A DNA stretch of 64,000 nt from Bacteroides oleiciplenus YIT 12058 (GCF_000315485.1 NZ_JH992940.1:186001-250000); one strand, 5' to 3'; positions 40,111 to 48,915 are shown, counted from the first letter of the stretch. The notes: generated from the letters alone by a model not told the origin. Numbers and translations are program-made.

Positions 40111-40201
40111 GTACCCGGTCCGTGTCAAAGCCGTATCAAGGCCGTATCAAGTCTAAGCGTATAGATACGGAGCAAACACGGACTTGATACGGTTCGGGTA
40201 A
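40111..40201. repeat. Cluster of CCGTATCAAG direct and inverted repeats
   Basis: CCGTATCAAG occurs twice in tandem with an 11-bp step (40131, 40142) and is related to CCGTGTCAAAG just upstream. CCGTATCAAGTC (40142-40153) is matched by its exact complement at 40181-40192 (12 bp). A small palindrome CGTATAGATACG lies in the loop (40158-40169). It could form a branched hairpin between tsaD and the next gene. No T run, so not a classical terminator. Confidence 0.65.
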
Positions 40202-40251
40202 TATGAATAGGAAAAATAGAACAAAATACTGGACTATATTTAATAAGGTAT

Positions 40252-40719
40252 ATGAAACTGGAAGAAAAAATAGGTGAATTGCTGAAAGAGAAGAATTTGT
40301 CCCTTTCCACCGCAGAAAGTTGCACCGGAGGAAGTATTGCAGCTTTGGTAACCTCTGTTCCGGGAAGTTCAGAATACTTTAACGGAGGAGTTGTGGCATA
40401 TTCTAATGAAGTGAAGATGTCTCTGCTCCATGTTTCGGCCGAAACACTGGAAAAGTATGGAGCCGTCAGTCGTGAAACGGTGACTGAAATGGCAAGAGGT
40501 GCGATGAAAGCGCTGAAAACAGATTGTGCTGTTGCCACATCGGGAATTGCCGGACCGGGAGGAGGTACGCCGGAAAAGCCTGTAGGTACTGTATGGATTG
40601 CCGCTGCCTATAAAAATGAAATTGTAACTTTCAGGCAGGATGGAGATGATGGAAGAGACGGAAATGTGCAAAAAGCTGTTCAAAATGCTCTAATGATGCT
40701 TTGTGAGTGCTTAAAATGA
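40252..40719 (+). CDS. CinA C-terminal family nicotinamide-nucleotide amidohydrolase (PncC-like)
   Basis: A 155-residue protein that matches the stand-alone CinA-C/PncC domain: [18 protein letters not shown] near the start, [14 protein letters not shown], and [20 protein letters not shown] in the second half. The family deamidates NMN to nicotinate mononucleotide in NAD recycling. It lacks the molybdopterin-binding N-terminal half of full CinA. It lies between tsaD and rpmB on the same strand. Confidence 0.9.
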   Translation: MKLEEKIGELLKEKNLSLSTAESCTGGSIAALVTSVPGSSEYFNGGVVAYSNEVKMSLLHVSAETLEKYGAVSRETVTEMARGAMKALKTDCAVATSGIAGPGGGTPEKPVGTVWIAAAYKNEIVTFRQDGDDGRDGNVQKAVQNALMMLCECLK

Positions 40720-40763
40720 AGAAAAATTGCTATCATACAGTGAATTATTTTATGAAAAACTTG

Positions 40764-40791
40764 TTTGGTATCGATAAAAGTACTTACTTTG
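40764..40791 (+). promoter_or_regulatory. Weak promoter upstream of rpmB
   Basis: TTTG (40764-40767) and TTACTTTG (40784-40791, one mismatch to TAnnTTTG) with a 16-bp spacer, 49 bp before the rpmB start. Spacing is shorter than usual. Confidence 0.35.
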
Positions 40792-40840
40792 CGCTCTGTT
40801 TGAAATAAGTATAGATAAAAACTATAAAAATAAGATAGAA

Positions 40841-41101
40841 ATGTCGAAGATTTGTCAAATTACCGGAAAGAAAGCCATGATTGGCAACAATGTTTCACAC
40901 TCAAAGAGAAGAACAAAGAGAACCTTTGATTTGAACTTGTTTAACAAAAAGTTCTACTATGTAGAGCAGGACTGCTGGATCAGCCTTAGCATTTGCGCTA
41001 ACGGTCTGCGTATTATTAATAAGAAAGGACTGGACGCTGCTTTGAACGACGCAGTAGCTAAAGGTTATTGTGATTGGAAAAGCATTAAAGTAATTGGCTA
41101 A
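40841..41101 (+). CDS. rpmB: 50S ribosomal protein L28 (bL28)
   Basis: An 86-residue basic protein with the L28 start [20 protein letters not shown], followed by [13 protein letters not shown]. Only one of the four zinc-ligand cysteines found in some L28 forms could be present, so it is a zinc-free type. First of a small ribosomal operon with rpmG and the DUF4295 gene. Confidence 0.97.
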   Translation: MSKICQITGKKAMIGNNVSHSKRRTKRTFDLNLFNKKFYYVEQDCWISLSICANGLRIINKKGLDAALNDAVAKGYCDWKSIKVIG

Positions 41102-41123
41102 AAAGTAGAGGAGAATACTGATT

Positions 41124-41312
41124 ATGGCAAAGAAAGCAAAAGGTAACAGAGTACAGGTGATTCTGGAATGCACAGAACACAAAGATAGCGGTATGCCGGG
41201 AACTTCTCGTTATATCACTACAAAGAATAGAAAGAATACAACTGAAAGATTGGAATTGAAGAAATATAATCCGATTTTGAAGAGAGTAACAGTACATAAA
41301 GAAATTAAATAA
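41124..41312 (+). CDS. rpmG: 50S ribosomal protein L33 (bL33)
   Basis: A 62-residue protein with [15 protein letters not shown] and the C-terminal [18 protein letters not shown]. It has a single cysteine, so it is the zinc-independent form. It begins 22 bp after rpmB. Confidence 0.97.
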   Translation: MAKKAKGNRVQVILECTEHKDSGMPGTSRYITTKNRKNTTERLELKKYNPILKRVTVHKEIK

Positions 41313-41324
41313 TAAGTATAACCC

Positions 41325-41483
41325 ATGGCAAAGAAAACTGTAGCAAGTTTGCACGAAGGTTCTAAAGAAGGTCGTGCTTATACAAAGGTTATCAAAATGG
41401 TTAAGTCACCAAAGACTGGTGCTTATACTTTTGATGAACAAATGGTATTGAACGAAAAAGTACAAGACTTTTTCAAGAAATAA
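41325..41483 (+). CDS. DUF4295 small basic protein, probable Bacteroidetes-specific ribosomal protein
   Basis: A 52-residue, lysine-rich protein (MAKKTVASLHEGSKEGRAYT, then KVIKMVKSPKTGAYTFDEQM), 12 bp after rpmG and before a strong terminator. It matches the DUF4295 family that always follows rpmB-rpmG in Bacteroidetes. I recall that a large-subunit protein of this kind (bL38) was seen in the Flavobacterium johnsoniae ribosome, but the identity was not checked here. Confidence 0.85.
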   Translation: MAKKTVASLHEGSKEGRAYTKVIKMVKSPKTGAYTFDEQMVLNEKVQDFFKK

Positions 41484-41511
41484 GATAGTCCGTCGAAAGA
41501 CGTTTGATTAT

Positions 41512-41550
41512 AAAATCCCCTTATCGCATTTCGATAAGGGGATTTTTTTT
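41512..41550 (+). terminator. Intrinsic terminator of the rpmB operon
   Basis: AAAATCCCCTTATCG pairs perfectly with CGATAAGGGGATTTT around a 5-nt loop, followed by T residues (8 T in total). Works in both directions. Confidence 0.95.
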
Positions 41551-41583
41551 ATACTTTATTCCCATACTTTCGTTACTTTGTTA

Positions 41584-41591
41584 TATCTTTG
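41584..41591 (+). promoter_or_regulatory. -7 box of the ftsY operon
   Basis: TATCTTTG, 31 bp before the ftsY start and just after the rpmB terminator. No clear -33 TTTG. Confidence 0.6.
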
Positions 41592-41622
41592 TGGAATAAT
41601 GTACTGTATAAACAAATAGGAT

Positions 41623-42582
41623 ATGGGATTTTTTAGTTTTTTCTCGAAGGAAAAGAAAGAAACATTAGATAAAGGATTGTCTAAGACGAAGGAAAGTGTA
41701 TTCGGAAAGATTGCCCGCGCTGTGGCAGGAAAGTCGAAAGTGGATGACGAAGTGCTTGATAATCTGGAAGAAGTATTGATAACCTCGGATGTGGGCGTGG
41801 AAACTACGTTAAACATAATTGAACGTATAGAGAAGCGTGCTGCGGCTGAAAAATATATGAATGCGCAAGAGCTGAATACCATTTTGCGCGATGAAATCGC
41901 TGCTTTATTGACAGAGAACAATTCGGATGATGTGGCCGATTTTGAAGCGCCGGTTGAAAAGAAACCTTACGTCATAATGGTGGTGGGAGTGAACGGTGTT
42001 GGTAAAACAACGACTATCGGCAAGTTGGCTTATCAATTCAAGAAGGCGGGTAAAAGCGTTTATTTGGGGGCGGCGGATACTTTCCGCGCAGCGGCCGTTG
42101 AACAGTTGGATATTTGGGGTGGACGGGTAGGAGTGCCTGTTATTAAGCAAAAGATGGGTGCTGACCCGGCTTCTGTGGCTTATGATACCTTGAACTCTGC
42201 TGTTGCCAATAATGCCGATGTAGTCATTATTGATACTGCCGGACGTCTTCATAATAAGGTTGGCTTGATGAATGAGCTGACTAAGATTAAGAATGTAATG
42301 AAGAAAGTGGTTCCCGATGCTCCTGATGAGGTATTGTTGGTTCTGGACGGTTCCACCGGACAAAATGCGTTTGAACAAGCTAAACAGTTCACTTTGGCAA
42401 CGGAAGTAACCGCGATGGCTATTACGAAATTAGATGGTACCGCCAAGGGGGGTGTCGTTATCGGCATCTCCGATCAGTTTAAAATCCCTGTGAAATATAT
42501 CGGACTTGGCGAAGGAATGGAAGACTTACAGGTATTCCGTAAGAATGAATTTGTTGACTCATTGTTTGGAGAGAATGCATGA
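41623..42582 (+). CDS. ftsY: Signal recognition particle receptor FtsY
   Basis: A 319-residue SRP-type GTPase that docks ribosome-SRP complexes at the membrane. It has a short N-terminal A region, the helical N domain, and the G domain with GVNGVGKTTTIGKLAYQ, DTAGRLHNK and TKLDGTAKGG. The long acidic A domain of E. coli FtsY is missing, as in most Bacteroidetes. The stop overlaps the rimO start by 4 bp. Confidence 0.97.
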   Translation: MGFFSFFSKEKKETLDKGLSKTKESVFGKIARAVAGKSKVDDEVLDNLEEVLITSDVGVETTLNIIERIEKRAAAEKYMNAQELNTILRDEIAALLTENNSDDVADFEAPVEKKPYVIMVVGVNGVGKTTTIGKLAYQFKKAGKSVYLGAADTFRAAAVEQLDIWGGRVGVPVIKQKMGADPASVAYDTLNSAVANNADVVIIDTAGRLHNKVGLMNELTKIKNVMKKVVPDAPDEVLLVLDGSTGQNAFEQAKQFTLATEVTAMAITKLDGTAKGGVVIGISDQFKIPVKYIGLGEGMEDLQVFRKNEFVDSLFGENA

Positions 42583-43877
42583 AACGGAAAACTATTGATA
42601 TTATCACCTTAGGGTGCTCTAAAAACTTAGTGGACTCGGAACATTTGATGCGCCAGTTGGAAGAAGCTGGATATCATGTGACTCATGATACGGAAAAGCC
42701 AGAGGGGGAGATTGCTGTTATTAATACTTGCGGTTTCATTGGTGATGCGAAGGAGGAATCCATTAATGTGATTCTGGAATTTGCACAGGCGAGAGAAGAA
42801 GGAGAGCTGGAAAAACTTTATGTAATGGGTTGTCTTTCTGAACGTTATTTGAAAGAACTGGCTATTGAAATTCCGCAGGTAGATAAATTCTACGGTAAAT
42901 TCAACTGGGCGGAGTTGTTGCAGGATCTTGGTAAGGCTTATCACGAAGAACTTCATATTGAGCGTACGCTTACTACCCCTAATCATTATGCATACCTGAA
43001 AATCTCAGAAGGTTGCGATAGAAAATGCTCATATTGTGCTATTCCTATTATTACGGGGAAGCATGTGTCGCGTCCGATAGAAGAGATACTGGATGAGGTG
43101 CGTTATCTGGTGGCTAAAGGGGTGAAAGAATTCCAGGTTATTGCCCAAGAGCTTACGTATTATGGCGTGGACTTGTATAAGAAACAAATGCTGCCCGAGC
43201 TTATAGAGCGTATTTCTGAAATTCCCGGCGTGGAGTGGATACGGTTGCATTATGCTTATCCGGCACATTTTCCTACAGATTTGTTCAGAGTGATGCGTGA
43301 ACGTCCTAATGTATGTAAGTATATGGATATTGCTCTTCAGCATATCAGTGATTCGATGCTGGAGAAGATGCGTCGTCATGTGACTAAGGAAGAGACCTAT
43401 CATTTGTTGGAGCAATTCCGCAAAGAAGTACCGGGGATTCATCTGCGTACGACTTTGATGGTGGGGCATCCCGGAGAAACGGAAGCTGATTTTGAGGACT
43501 TGAAAGAGTTTGTTCGGAAGGTTCGTTTCGATAGAATGGGAGCTTTTGCCTATTCGGAAGAGGAGGGCACTTATGCGGCGGCACATTATGAAGATGAAAT
43601 TTCCCAGGAAGTGAAACAAGCGCGTTTGGATGAATTGATGTCCATCCAACAGGGGATTTCTGCCGAATTGAGTGCAGCAAAGGTAGGGCAACGCATGAAA
43701 GTGATAATAGATCGCTTGGAAGGCGATTATTACGTGGGTCGTACAGAATTTGATTCTCCTGAGGTAGACCCGGAAGTTTTGATAGAGCAAAATGGGCAAA
43801 CGTTGCTTATAGGTAACTTTTACCAGGTAGAGATAATAAATTCCGATGATTTCGACCTTTTTGGGCGGGTAATTTAA
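42579..43877 (+). CDS. rimO: Ribosomal protein S12 methylthiotransferase RimO
   Basis: A 432-residue radical SAM enzyme that methylthiolates Asp of ribosomal protein S12. The N-terminal UPF0004 domain starts with ITLGCSKNLVDSE and has NTCGFIGDAKEES and MGCLSERY for one 4Fe-4S cluster. The radical SAM cysteines are in CDRKCSYCAIP, and a TRAM domain closes the protein. SKNLVDS and overall length favour RimO over MiaB. Coupled to ftsY by a 4-bp overlap. Confidence 0.96.
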   Translation: MKRKTIDIITLGCSKNLVDSEHLMRQLEEAGYHVTHDTEKPEGEIAVINTCGFIGDAKEESINVILEFAQAREEGELEKLYVMGCLSERYLKELAIEIPQVDKFYGKFNWAELLQDLGKAYHEELHIERTLTTPNHYAYLKISEGCDRKCSYCAIPIITGKHVSRPIEEILDEVRYLVAKGVKEFQVIAQELTYYGVDLYKKQMLPELIERISEIPGVEWIRLHYAYPAHFPTDLFRVMRERPNVCKYMDIALQHISDSMLEKMRRHVTKEETYHLLEQFRKEVPGIHLRTTLMVGHPGETEADFEDLKEFVRKVRFDRMGAFAYSEEEGTYAAAHYEDEISQEVKQARLDELMSIQQGISAELSAAKVGQRMKVIIDRLEGDYYVGRTEFDSPEVDPEVLIEQNGQTLLIGNFYQVEIINSDDFDLFGRVI

Positions 43878-43954
43878 ATATTTTTCCCGAAGAATTTGTG
43901 TATATGCGGAAGTTTTGCTAATATAGCACCGAACTTTATAAAAATATTTGGATT

Positions 43955-44227
43955 TTGAATAATAAAGAGTTTACTTCAGAACTGTCACGAAGATTAGGAT
44001 ATACCATAAAGGATACATCCGAGCTGATTGCATCTTTGCTGTCGGACATGACGCAACAGTTGCAAGAAGGGAACGTTATTTCTGTGCAAGGTTTCGGTAC
44101 TTTTGAGGTAAAGAAGAAGGCTGAACGTATCACTATTAATCCTACAACGAAATTGCGTATGTTGATTCCACCCAAGTTGGTGTTGAATTATAGGCCCAGT
44201 AGTGCTCTGAAGGATAAATTTAAGTAA
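43955..44227 (+). CDS. HU-family DNA-binding protein (TTG start)
   Basis: A 90-residue HU/IHF protein: helical N-terminus (NNKEFTSELSRRLGYTI), the GNVISVQGFGTFEVKKK turn and a C-terminal beta arm. The first in-frame ATG comes only at codon 32, inside the fold, so translation must begin at TTG 43955 (or another rare codon). It is 31 bp upstream of a second, membrane-anchored HU protein, so the two are probably co-expressed and may form a heterodimer. Confidence 0.88.
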   Translation: MNNKEFTSELSRRLGYTIKDTSELIASLLSDMTQQLQEGNVISVQGFGTFEVKKKAERITINPTTKLRMLIPPKLVLNYRPSSALKDKFK

Positions 44228-44258
44228 CCCTGTCTCACTCCAAGTAATCTCCATAGTT

Positions 44259-45572
44259 ATGAATGAAAAACTGAACATACAGAATTTGATAGAACTGCTT
44301 GCCGAAAAGCATGGCATGGACAAGAAAGATGCCGAGAGTTTCGTGAAAGAGTTTTTCCAGTTGGTTGAAGAGTCGCTGGAAACTGACAAGTATGTGAAGA
44401 TTAAAGGTTTGGGCACATTTAAACTGATAAATGTAGAGAATCGTGAAAGTGTGAATATAAATACAGGGGAACGGTTTGAAATACAGGGGCATACTAAAGT
44501 CTCATTTACTCCGGAACCGACTCTGAAAGATTTAATAAATAAGCCTTTCTCGCACTTTGAGACAGTAGTGCTGAATGATGAAACAGTGCTGGAAGATACA
44601 CCAGTGGAAAGTCATTCTGAAGAGGAGGAAGAAAAGGAAAATGAAAATTTAGCAGAGCAAACTGCCGAAACACTGATTTCTGCGTCAGAAGAACCCATAA
44701 AGAGCGCAGAACTGCCTGTAAATGAAATGGAAGCGCCTGTTGAAATAGAAGAGGTGCCTACTGAAATAGAAGAAGTAGTTGTTAAAGAAGAAACTATTGA
44801 AATAGAAGAAAAATCGATAGCGGTCGTTGAAGAAACAACTCTGGTAGTGGAAGAAGAATCTGACTTTTCGTCCGCAGAAACTATTGTTCAGTCTGATGAA
44901 CCTGTTATAGAATCTCTAGTAGAGCAACAAGAGGAAGATAAGGTGCCTACTTATGAGATACCTAATGTTGATGTATCATTGCCGCCTGTAGATAAGCCGG
45001 ATAGTTCTACCATGAAATTCTTCATTGGCATTGTAGTTCTTGTAGTTGTGTTGTGTGTAGGTGCTGTGACTTTTATGTATTATCCGGATTTGTTTGATAG
45101 GTCTGCACCGCCTGCTGAAAAAGTAGCTGATGGAAAGGCGGAAAAACCAGTGTCTCCTGTTGTCTTGACGGATAGTATTGTTCGGAAAGATACAACTTTG
45201 GTTGCAAAAGCAGATACAGTTGCGGAAGTTGTTACATCGAAACCCGCTGCATCAGAGCCTGTAATAGCGTCGAAGCCGACTGCTGCTACACAGGAGCCAG
45301 TTGCTCAAAAGGAAATTTCTGCAACTTCCTCCAAGAAAGATAATAAGAAGGCAGCTCCTTTTGAACCTGATTCTGTGAACTATAAGATAGTAGGAACAAA
45401 GACGACCTATACTATAGCGGAAGGAGAAACTTTGACGAAAGTTGCACTCCGTTTCTACGGAACCAAAGCGCTTTGGCCGTATATCGTGAAATATAACCCA
45501 GATGTTATTAAGAATCCGGATCACGTGCCTTACGGAACCGTAGTCAAGATACCGGAGCTTGTGAAGAAATAA
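44259..45572 (+). CDS. Membrane-anchored HU-domain protein with periplasmic LysM-like domain
   Basis: A 437-residue protein with an odd domain order. Residues 1-90 are an HU/IHF fold (LAEKHGMDKKDAESFVKEFF, YVKIKGLGTFKLINV). Residues 100-245 are a Glu-rich linker with repeated IEEV words. One transmembrane helix spans about 252-274 (FFIGIVVLVVVLCVGAVTF). A Pro/Ala/Lys-rich stretch leads to a C-terminal LysM-like domain (about 383-434, TTYTIAEGETLTKVALRFYG). The expected topology puts HU in the cytoplasm and LysM at the peptidoglycan, so it could tie the nucleoid to the cell wall. Similar proteins exist in Bacteroides; their role is unknown to me. It follows the small HU gene. Confidence 0.85.
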   Translation: MNEKLNIQNLIELLAEKHGMDKKDAESFVKEFFQLVEESLETDKYVKIKGLGTFKLINVENRESVNINTGERFEIQGHTKVSFTPEPTLKDLINKPFSHFETVVLNDETVLEDTPVESHSEEEEEKENENLAEQTAETLISASEEPIKSAELPVNEMEAPVEIEEVPTEIEEVVVKEETIEIEEKSIAVVEETTLVVEEESDFSSAETIVQSDEPVIESLVEQQEEDKVPTYEIPNVDVSLPPVDKPDSSTMKFFIGIVVLVVVLCVGAVTFMYYPDLFDRSAPPAEKVADGKAEKPVSPVVLTDSIVRKDTTLVAKADTVAEVVTSKPAASEPVIASKPTAATQEPVAQKEISATSSKKDNKKAAPFEPDSVNYKIVGTKTTYTIAEGETLTKVALRFYGTKALWPYIVKYNPDVIKNPDHVPYGTVVKIPELVKK

Positions 45573-45584
45573 CAGAAAATATTG

Positions 45585-45623
45585 CACCCCTGTAAGTTGC
45601 CCCCTGCGTCACTTGCAGGGGTG
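45585..45623 (+). terminator. Hairpin after the HU-LysM gene
   Basis: CACCCCTGTAAGT and ACTTGCAGGGGTG pair over 13 positions with one mismatch around a 13-nt loop, 12 bp past the stop. Only a weak T-rich tail follows. Confidence 0.6.
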
Positions 45624-45731
45624 AATTGTAATTTATCCCTATTTGCAAAATTGAAAATCTTTTTAGAAACTATTGCTAACTACTAAACTCTATGAAAGTA
45701 GTTTAATCTAATTGTTTTTTAATAAAAATTA

Positions 45732-45763
45732 GTTGGTATGGTTAATTTATTCCTGTACTTTTG
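45732..45763 (+). promoter_or_regulatory. Promoter of the Bat operon
   Basis: TACTTTTG (45756-45763) fits the -7 box; GTTG (45732-45735) 20 bp upstream is a near -33 box. It lies 73 bp before the moxR start. Confidence 0.65.
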
Positions 45764-45836
45764 GGAGCGAAAAAAATAATTACCAGTAGTATACTGGATA
45801 ACCAACGGAATTTAAACAATAAAAAATAATGTATTT

Positions 45837-46832
45837 ATGGCTGAAACAATTGATATCCGCGAACTGAATGAGCGGATTGAAAGACAAAGTTCTTTCGTTA
45901 CCAACCTTACTACTGGCATGGACCAGATTATCGTAGGACAAAAACATCTGGTAGAGTCATTGTTAATCGGTTTGCTATCCGACGGACACGTATTGCTGGA
46001 AGGTGTGCCCGGTTTGGCAAAGACATTGGCCATCAAAACGTTGGCTTCCCTAATTGATGCACAATATAGTCGTATACAGTTTACGCCTGATTTGCTGCCT
46101 GCCGACGTTATTGGTACAATGGTTTACAGCCAGAAAGATGAAACTTTCCAGGTTAAGAAAGGTCCTATTTTTGCCAACTTTGTTCTTGCGGATGAAATTA
46201 ACCGTGCTCCGGCTAAAGTGCAGAGTGCTTTGCTTGAAGCGATGCAGGAGCGTCAAGTAACTATTGGTAAGGAAACATTCTTGTTGCCCGAACCTTTCCT
46301 CGTACTTGCTACGCAGAATCCTATCGAACAGGAAGGTACTTATCCGTTGCCCGAAGCACAGGTAGACCGTTTCATGCTGAAAGTAGTCATTGACTATCCG
46401 AAGATGGAAGAAGAAAAACTGATTATCCGTCAGAATATTAACGGTGAGAAGTTCAATGTGAAACCTATCCTGAAAGCAGAGGAAATCATGGAAGCCCGTA
46501 AGGTAGTTCGCCAAGTGTATCTGGACGAAAAGATTGAACGCTACATTGTAGATATTGTGTTCGCCACTCGTTATCCGGAGAAATATGATTTGAAAGACCT
46601 GAAAGATATGATCGGTTTTGGTGGTTCACCCCGTGCTTCTATCAATTTGGCATTGGCTGCCCGTACTTATGCTTTCATCAAACGTCGCGGCTATGTTATT
46701 CCTGAGGATGTACGTGCTGTGGCTCACGACGTATTGCGTCATCGTATCGGTTTGACGTACGAAGCAGAGGCCAGCAATCTGACTTCTGACGAAATCATTA
46801 GCAAGATACTGAATAAGGTTGAAGTACCTTAA
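45837..46832 (+). CDS. MoxR-family AAA+ ATPase
   Basis: A 331-residue MoxR ATPase: Walker A in GVPGLAKTLAIKTLA, the sensor-type segment FANFVLADEINRAPAKVQSA (Walker B), and LATQNPIEQEGTYPLPEAQ. The Lys of Walker A is kept although the motif reads GLAKT, as usual for MoxR. MoxR proteins act as chaperone-like ATPases together with von Willebrand A proteins. It opens the Bat (Bacteroides aerotolerance) operon and is separated by 125 bp from the DUF58 gene. Confidence 0.95.
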   Translation: MAETIDIRELNERIERQSSFVTNLTTGMDQIIVGQKHLVESLLIGLLSDGHVLLEGVPGLAKTLAIKTLASLIDAQYSRIQFTPDLLPADVIGTMVYSQKDETFQVKKGPIFANFVLADEINRAPAKVQSALLEAMQERQVTIGKETFLLPEPFLVLATQNPIEQEGTYPLPEAQVDRFMLKVVIDYPKMEEEKLIIRQNINGEKFNVKPILKAEEIMEARKVVRQVYLDEKIERYIVDIVFATRYPEKYDLKDLKDMIGFGGSPRASINLALAARTYAFIKRRGYVIPEDVRAVAHDVLRHRIGLTYEAEASNLTSDEIISKILNKVEVP

Positions 46833-46875
46833 TGTAAGAATCTTTGAAATAGCTTTTGAAAGCTATTAATAAACG

Positions 46876-46919
46876 TTGCCAACGTTTTTAAAGAATCTTG
46901 CTGACGTTTTTAAAGAACG
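46876..46919 (+). repeat. Tandem pair of 22-bp units between moxR and the DUF58 gene
   Basis: Two adjacent 22-bp units (46876-46897 and 46898-46919) share TTGC..ACGTTTTTAAAGAA. They sit in the only sizeable gap in the front half of the Bat operon. Confidence 0.7.
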
Positions 46920-46957
46920 CCGCAGGTATTTATTAACGGAATTATTCTACTATATAA

Positions 46958-47827
46958 ATGGAAACAAGTGAACTGTTAAAAAAAGTCCGTCAGATTGAAA
47001 TCAAGACGCGAGGATTATCCAACAATATCTTTGCGGGCCAGTATCATACGGCCTTCAAGGGTAGAGGTATGGCTTTTTCCGAAGTGCGTGAATATCAGTT
47101 TGGCGACGATATACGCGACATCGACTGGAACGTGACCGCACGCTTCAACAAACCTTACGTGAAGGTGTTTGAAGAGGAGCGCGAACTGACTGTGATGTTG
47201 CTGGTGGATGTTTCCGGTAGTTTGGAATTCGGTACGGTGAAGCAGATGAAAAAGGATATGGTGACGGAGATTGCGGCTACGCTGGCATTCTCGGCCATAC
47301 AGAACAACGATAAGATCGGGGTTATCTTTTTCTCTGACCGGATAGAGAAGTTTATTCCGCCGAAGAAAGGGCGAAAGCATATCTTGTATATCATCCGCGA
47401 ACTGATTGATTTCAAAGCGGAAAGTCGGCGTACGGATATCCGTCTCGGATTGGAATACCTGACGAACGTAATGAAACGTCGCTGCACGGCATTCCTTTTG
47501 TCTGACTTTATCGATCAGGGGAACTTCAAGAATGCAATGACTATTGCCAACCGGAAACATGATGTGGTTGCTATCCAGGTATATGACCGTAGGGTAGAGG
47601 AACTACCAGCTATCGGCCTGATGAAAATTAAAGATGCTGAAACCGGACATGAACAGTGGATTGACACTTCATCACGTGCCGTTCGTCGTGCCCATCATGA
47701 TTGGTGGGTGGACAAACAGGTAGAGTTGCATGAAGCATTCACTAAGAGTAATGTTGATAATGTGTCGGTACGTACCGATCAGGACTACGTCAGAGCATTG
47801 ATGAATTTGTTTGCGAAACGAAATTAA
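46958..47827 (+). CDS. DUF58 protein of the Bat operon
   Basis: A 289-residue cytoplasmic protein with the DUF58 core (EVREYQFGDDIRDIDWNVTA) followed by a von Willebrand A-like fold whose metal site DVSGS is intact (MLLVDVSGSLEF). DUF58 proteins are regular partners of MoxR ATPases. It lies 8 bp before the next gene, so the row from here to BatE is one transcript. Confidence 0.93.
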   Translation: METSELLKKVRQIEIKTRGLSNNIFAGQYHTAFKGRGMAFSEVREYQFGDDIRDIDWNVTARFNKPYVKVFEEERELTVMLLVDVSGSLEFGTVKQMKKDMVTEIAATLAFSAIQNNDKIGVIFFSDRIEKFIPPKKGRKHILYIIRELIDFKAESRRTDIRLGLEYLTNVMKRRCTAFLLSDFIDQGNFKNAMTIANRKHDVVAIQVYDRRVEELPAIGLMKIKDAETGHEQWIDTSSRAVRRAHHDWWVDKQVELHEAFTKSNVDNVSVRTDQDYVRALMNLFAKRN

Positions 47828-47835
47828 TCGGAAAA

Positions 47836-48915
47836 ATGAAAAAATATCTATTTCTGATAACCCTATTGGGCATATTGACCGGCAAGGCTGTGGCACAGTC
47901 GGTGACAGTGGATGCTACCATAGATTCCCTGCAAATATATATTGGTGATCAGGCGAAGATTAAACTTCAAGTGGCGCTGGATGCGGACAAACGGGCTATT
48001 TTCCCTGTTTATACGGATACGCTGGTACGTGGAGTGGAAATTATAGACGTTGCAAAGGCGGATACGCAGTATATAAATGATAATAAGCGAATGCTGATTA
48101 CGCAGGAATATACTGTAACGTCATTTGACTCGGCATTGTATTATTTGCCGCCGATGGAAGTAATGGTGGATAATAAAGCATACCGCTCGAAGGCATTGGC
48201 GCTGAAAGTCTACTCGATGAATGTGCCGTTGGATCCTGAAAATCCGGAGCAGTTCTTTGGACCTAAAACAGTGATGCAAGCTCCGTTCGTGTGGGAAGAT
48301 TGGTATGGAATTATCACTTGTGGGATACTGCTCATTCCACTTGCGTTGTTGCTTATCTATCTGATTATGCGTATTTGTGACAATAAGCCGATCATACGTA
48401 AGGTGAAAGTGGAACCAAAGTTGCCACCGCATCAGCAGGCGATGAAAGAGATAGAACGTATTAAGAGCGAAAAAGTATGGCAAAAGGGCCAATCGAAAGA
48501 GTACTATACGGAGCTGACTGACGCTTTGCGTACTTATATCCGAGGGCGTTTTGGCTTCAATGCGTTGGAGATGACTTCTTCGGAAATTATAGAAAAGTTG
48601 TTGGAAATGGAGGATAAAGAGGCTATTGCTGATTTACGCACTCTCTTCCAGACTGCTGACCTAGTGAAGTTCGCTAAGCATGCTCCGCTGATGAATGAAA
48701 ATGACGCGAATCTGATTAATGCTATTGATTTTATCAATGAAACAAAAGAGGTAGAAGCTGAGAACGTAAAACCTCAACCAACTGAAATCACTATCATTGA
48801 GAAACGTTCGTTGCGTACTAAGATATTGCTGGGCATAGGCATTGCTGTATTGACAGCTTCCTTGATTGGTGCGCTCACTTATATTGGAATGCAGTTATAC
48901 AGCTATTTTGCTTAA
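47836..48915 (+). CDS. BatD-related membrane protein of the Bat operon
   Basis: A 359-residue protein with a signal peptide (ending AVAQS), a periplasmic beta-rich domain (about 22-150, like the first domain of BatD), a transmembrane helix (about 158-178), a cytoplasmic segment (about 200-300) and a second transmembrane helix at the end (about 330-352). The cytoplasmic segment (YYTELTDALRTYIRGRFGFN, later FAKHAP) resembles the cytoplasmic end of BatD (FYDEVLKALWGYISDKLNIP, FARFAP). A fixed member of this operon in Bacteroides; function unknown. It is often annotated as a hypothetical protein. Confidence 0.75.
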   Translation: MKKYLFLITLLGILTGKAVAQSVTVDATIDSLQIYIGDQAKIKLQVALDADKRAIFPVYTDTLVRGVEIIDVAKADTQYINDNKRMLITQEYTVTSFDSALYYLPPMEVMVDNKAYRSKALALKVYSMNVPLDPENPEQFFGPKTVMQAPFVWEDWYGIITCGILLIPLALLLIYLIMRICDNKPIIRKVKVEPKLPPHQQAMKEIERIKSEKVWQKGQSKEYYTELTDALRTYIRGRFGFNALEMTSSEIIEKLLEMEDKEAIADLRTLFQTADLVKFAKHAPLMNENDANLINAIDFINETKEVEAENVKPQPTEITIIEKRSLRTKILLGIGIAVLTASLIGALTYIGMQLYSYFA

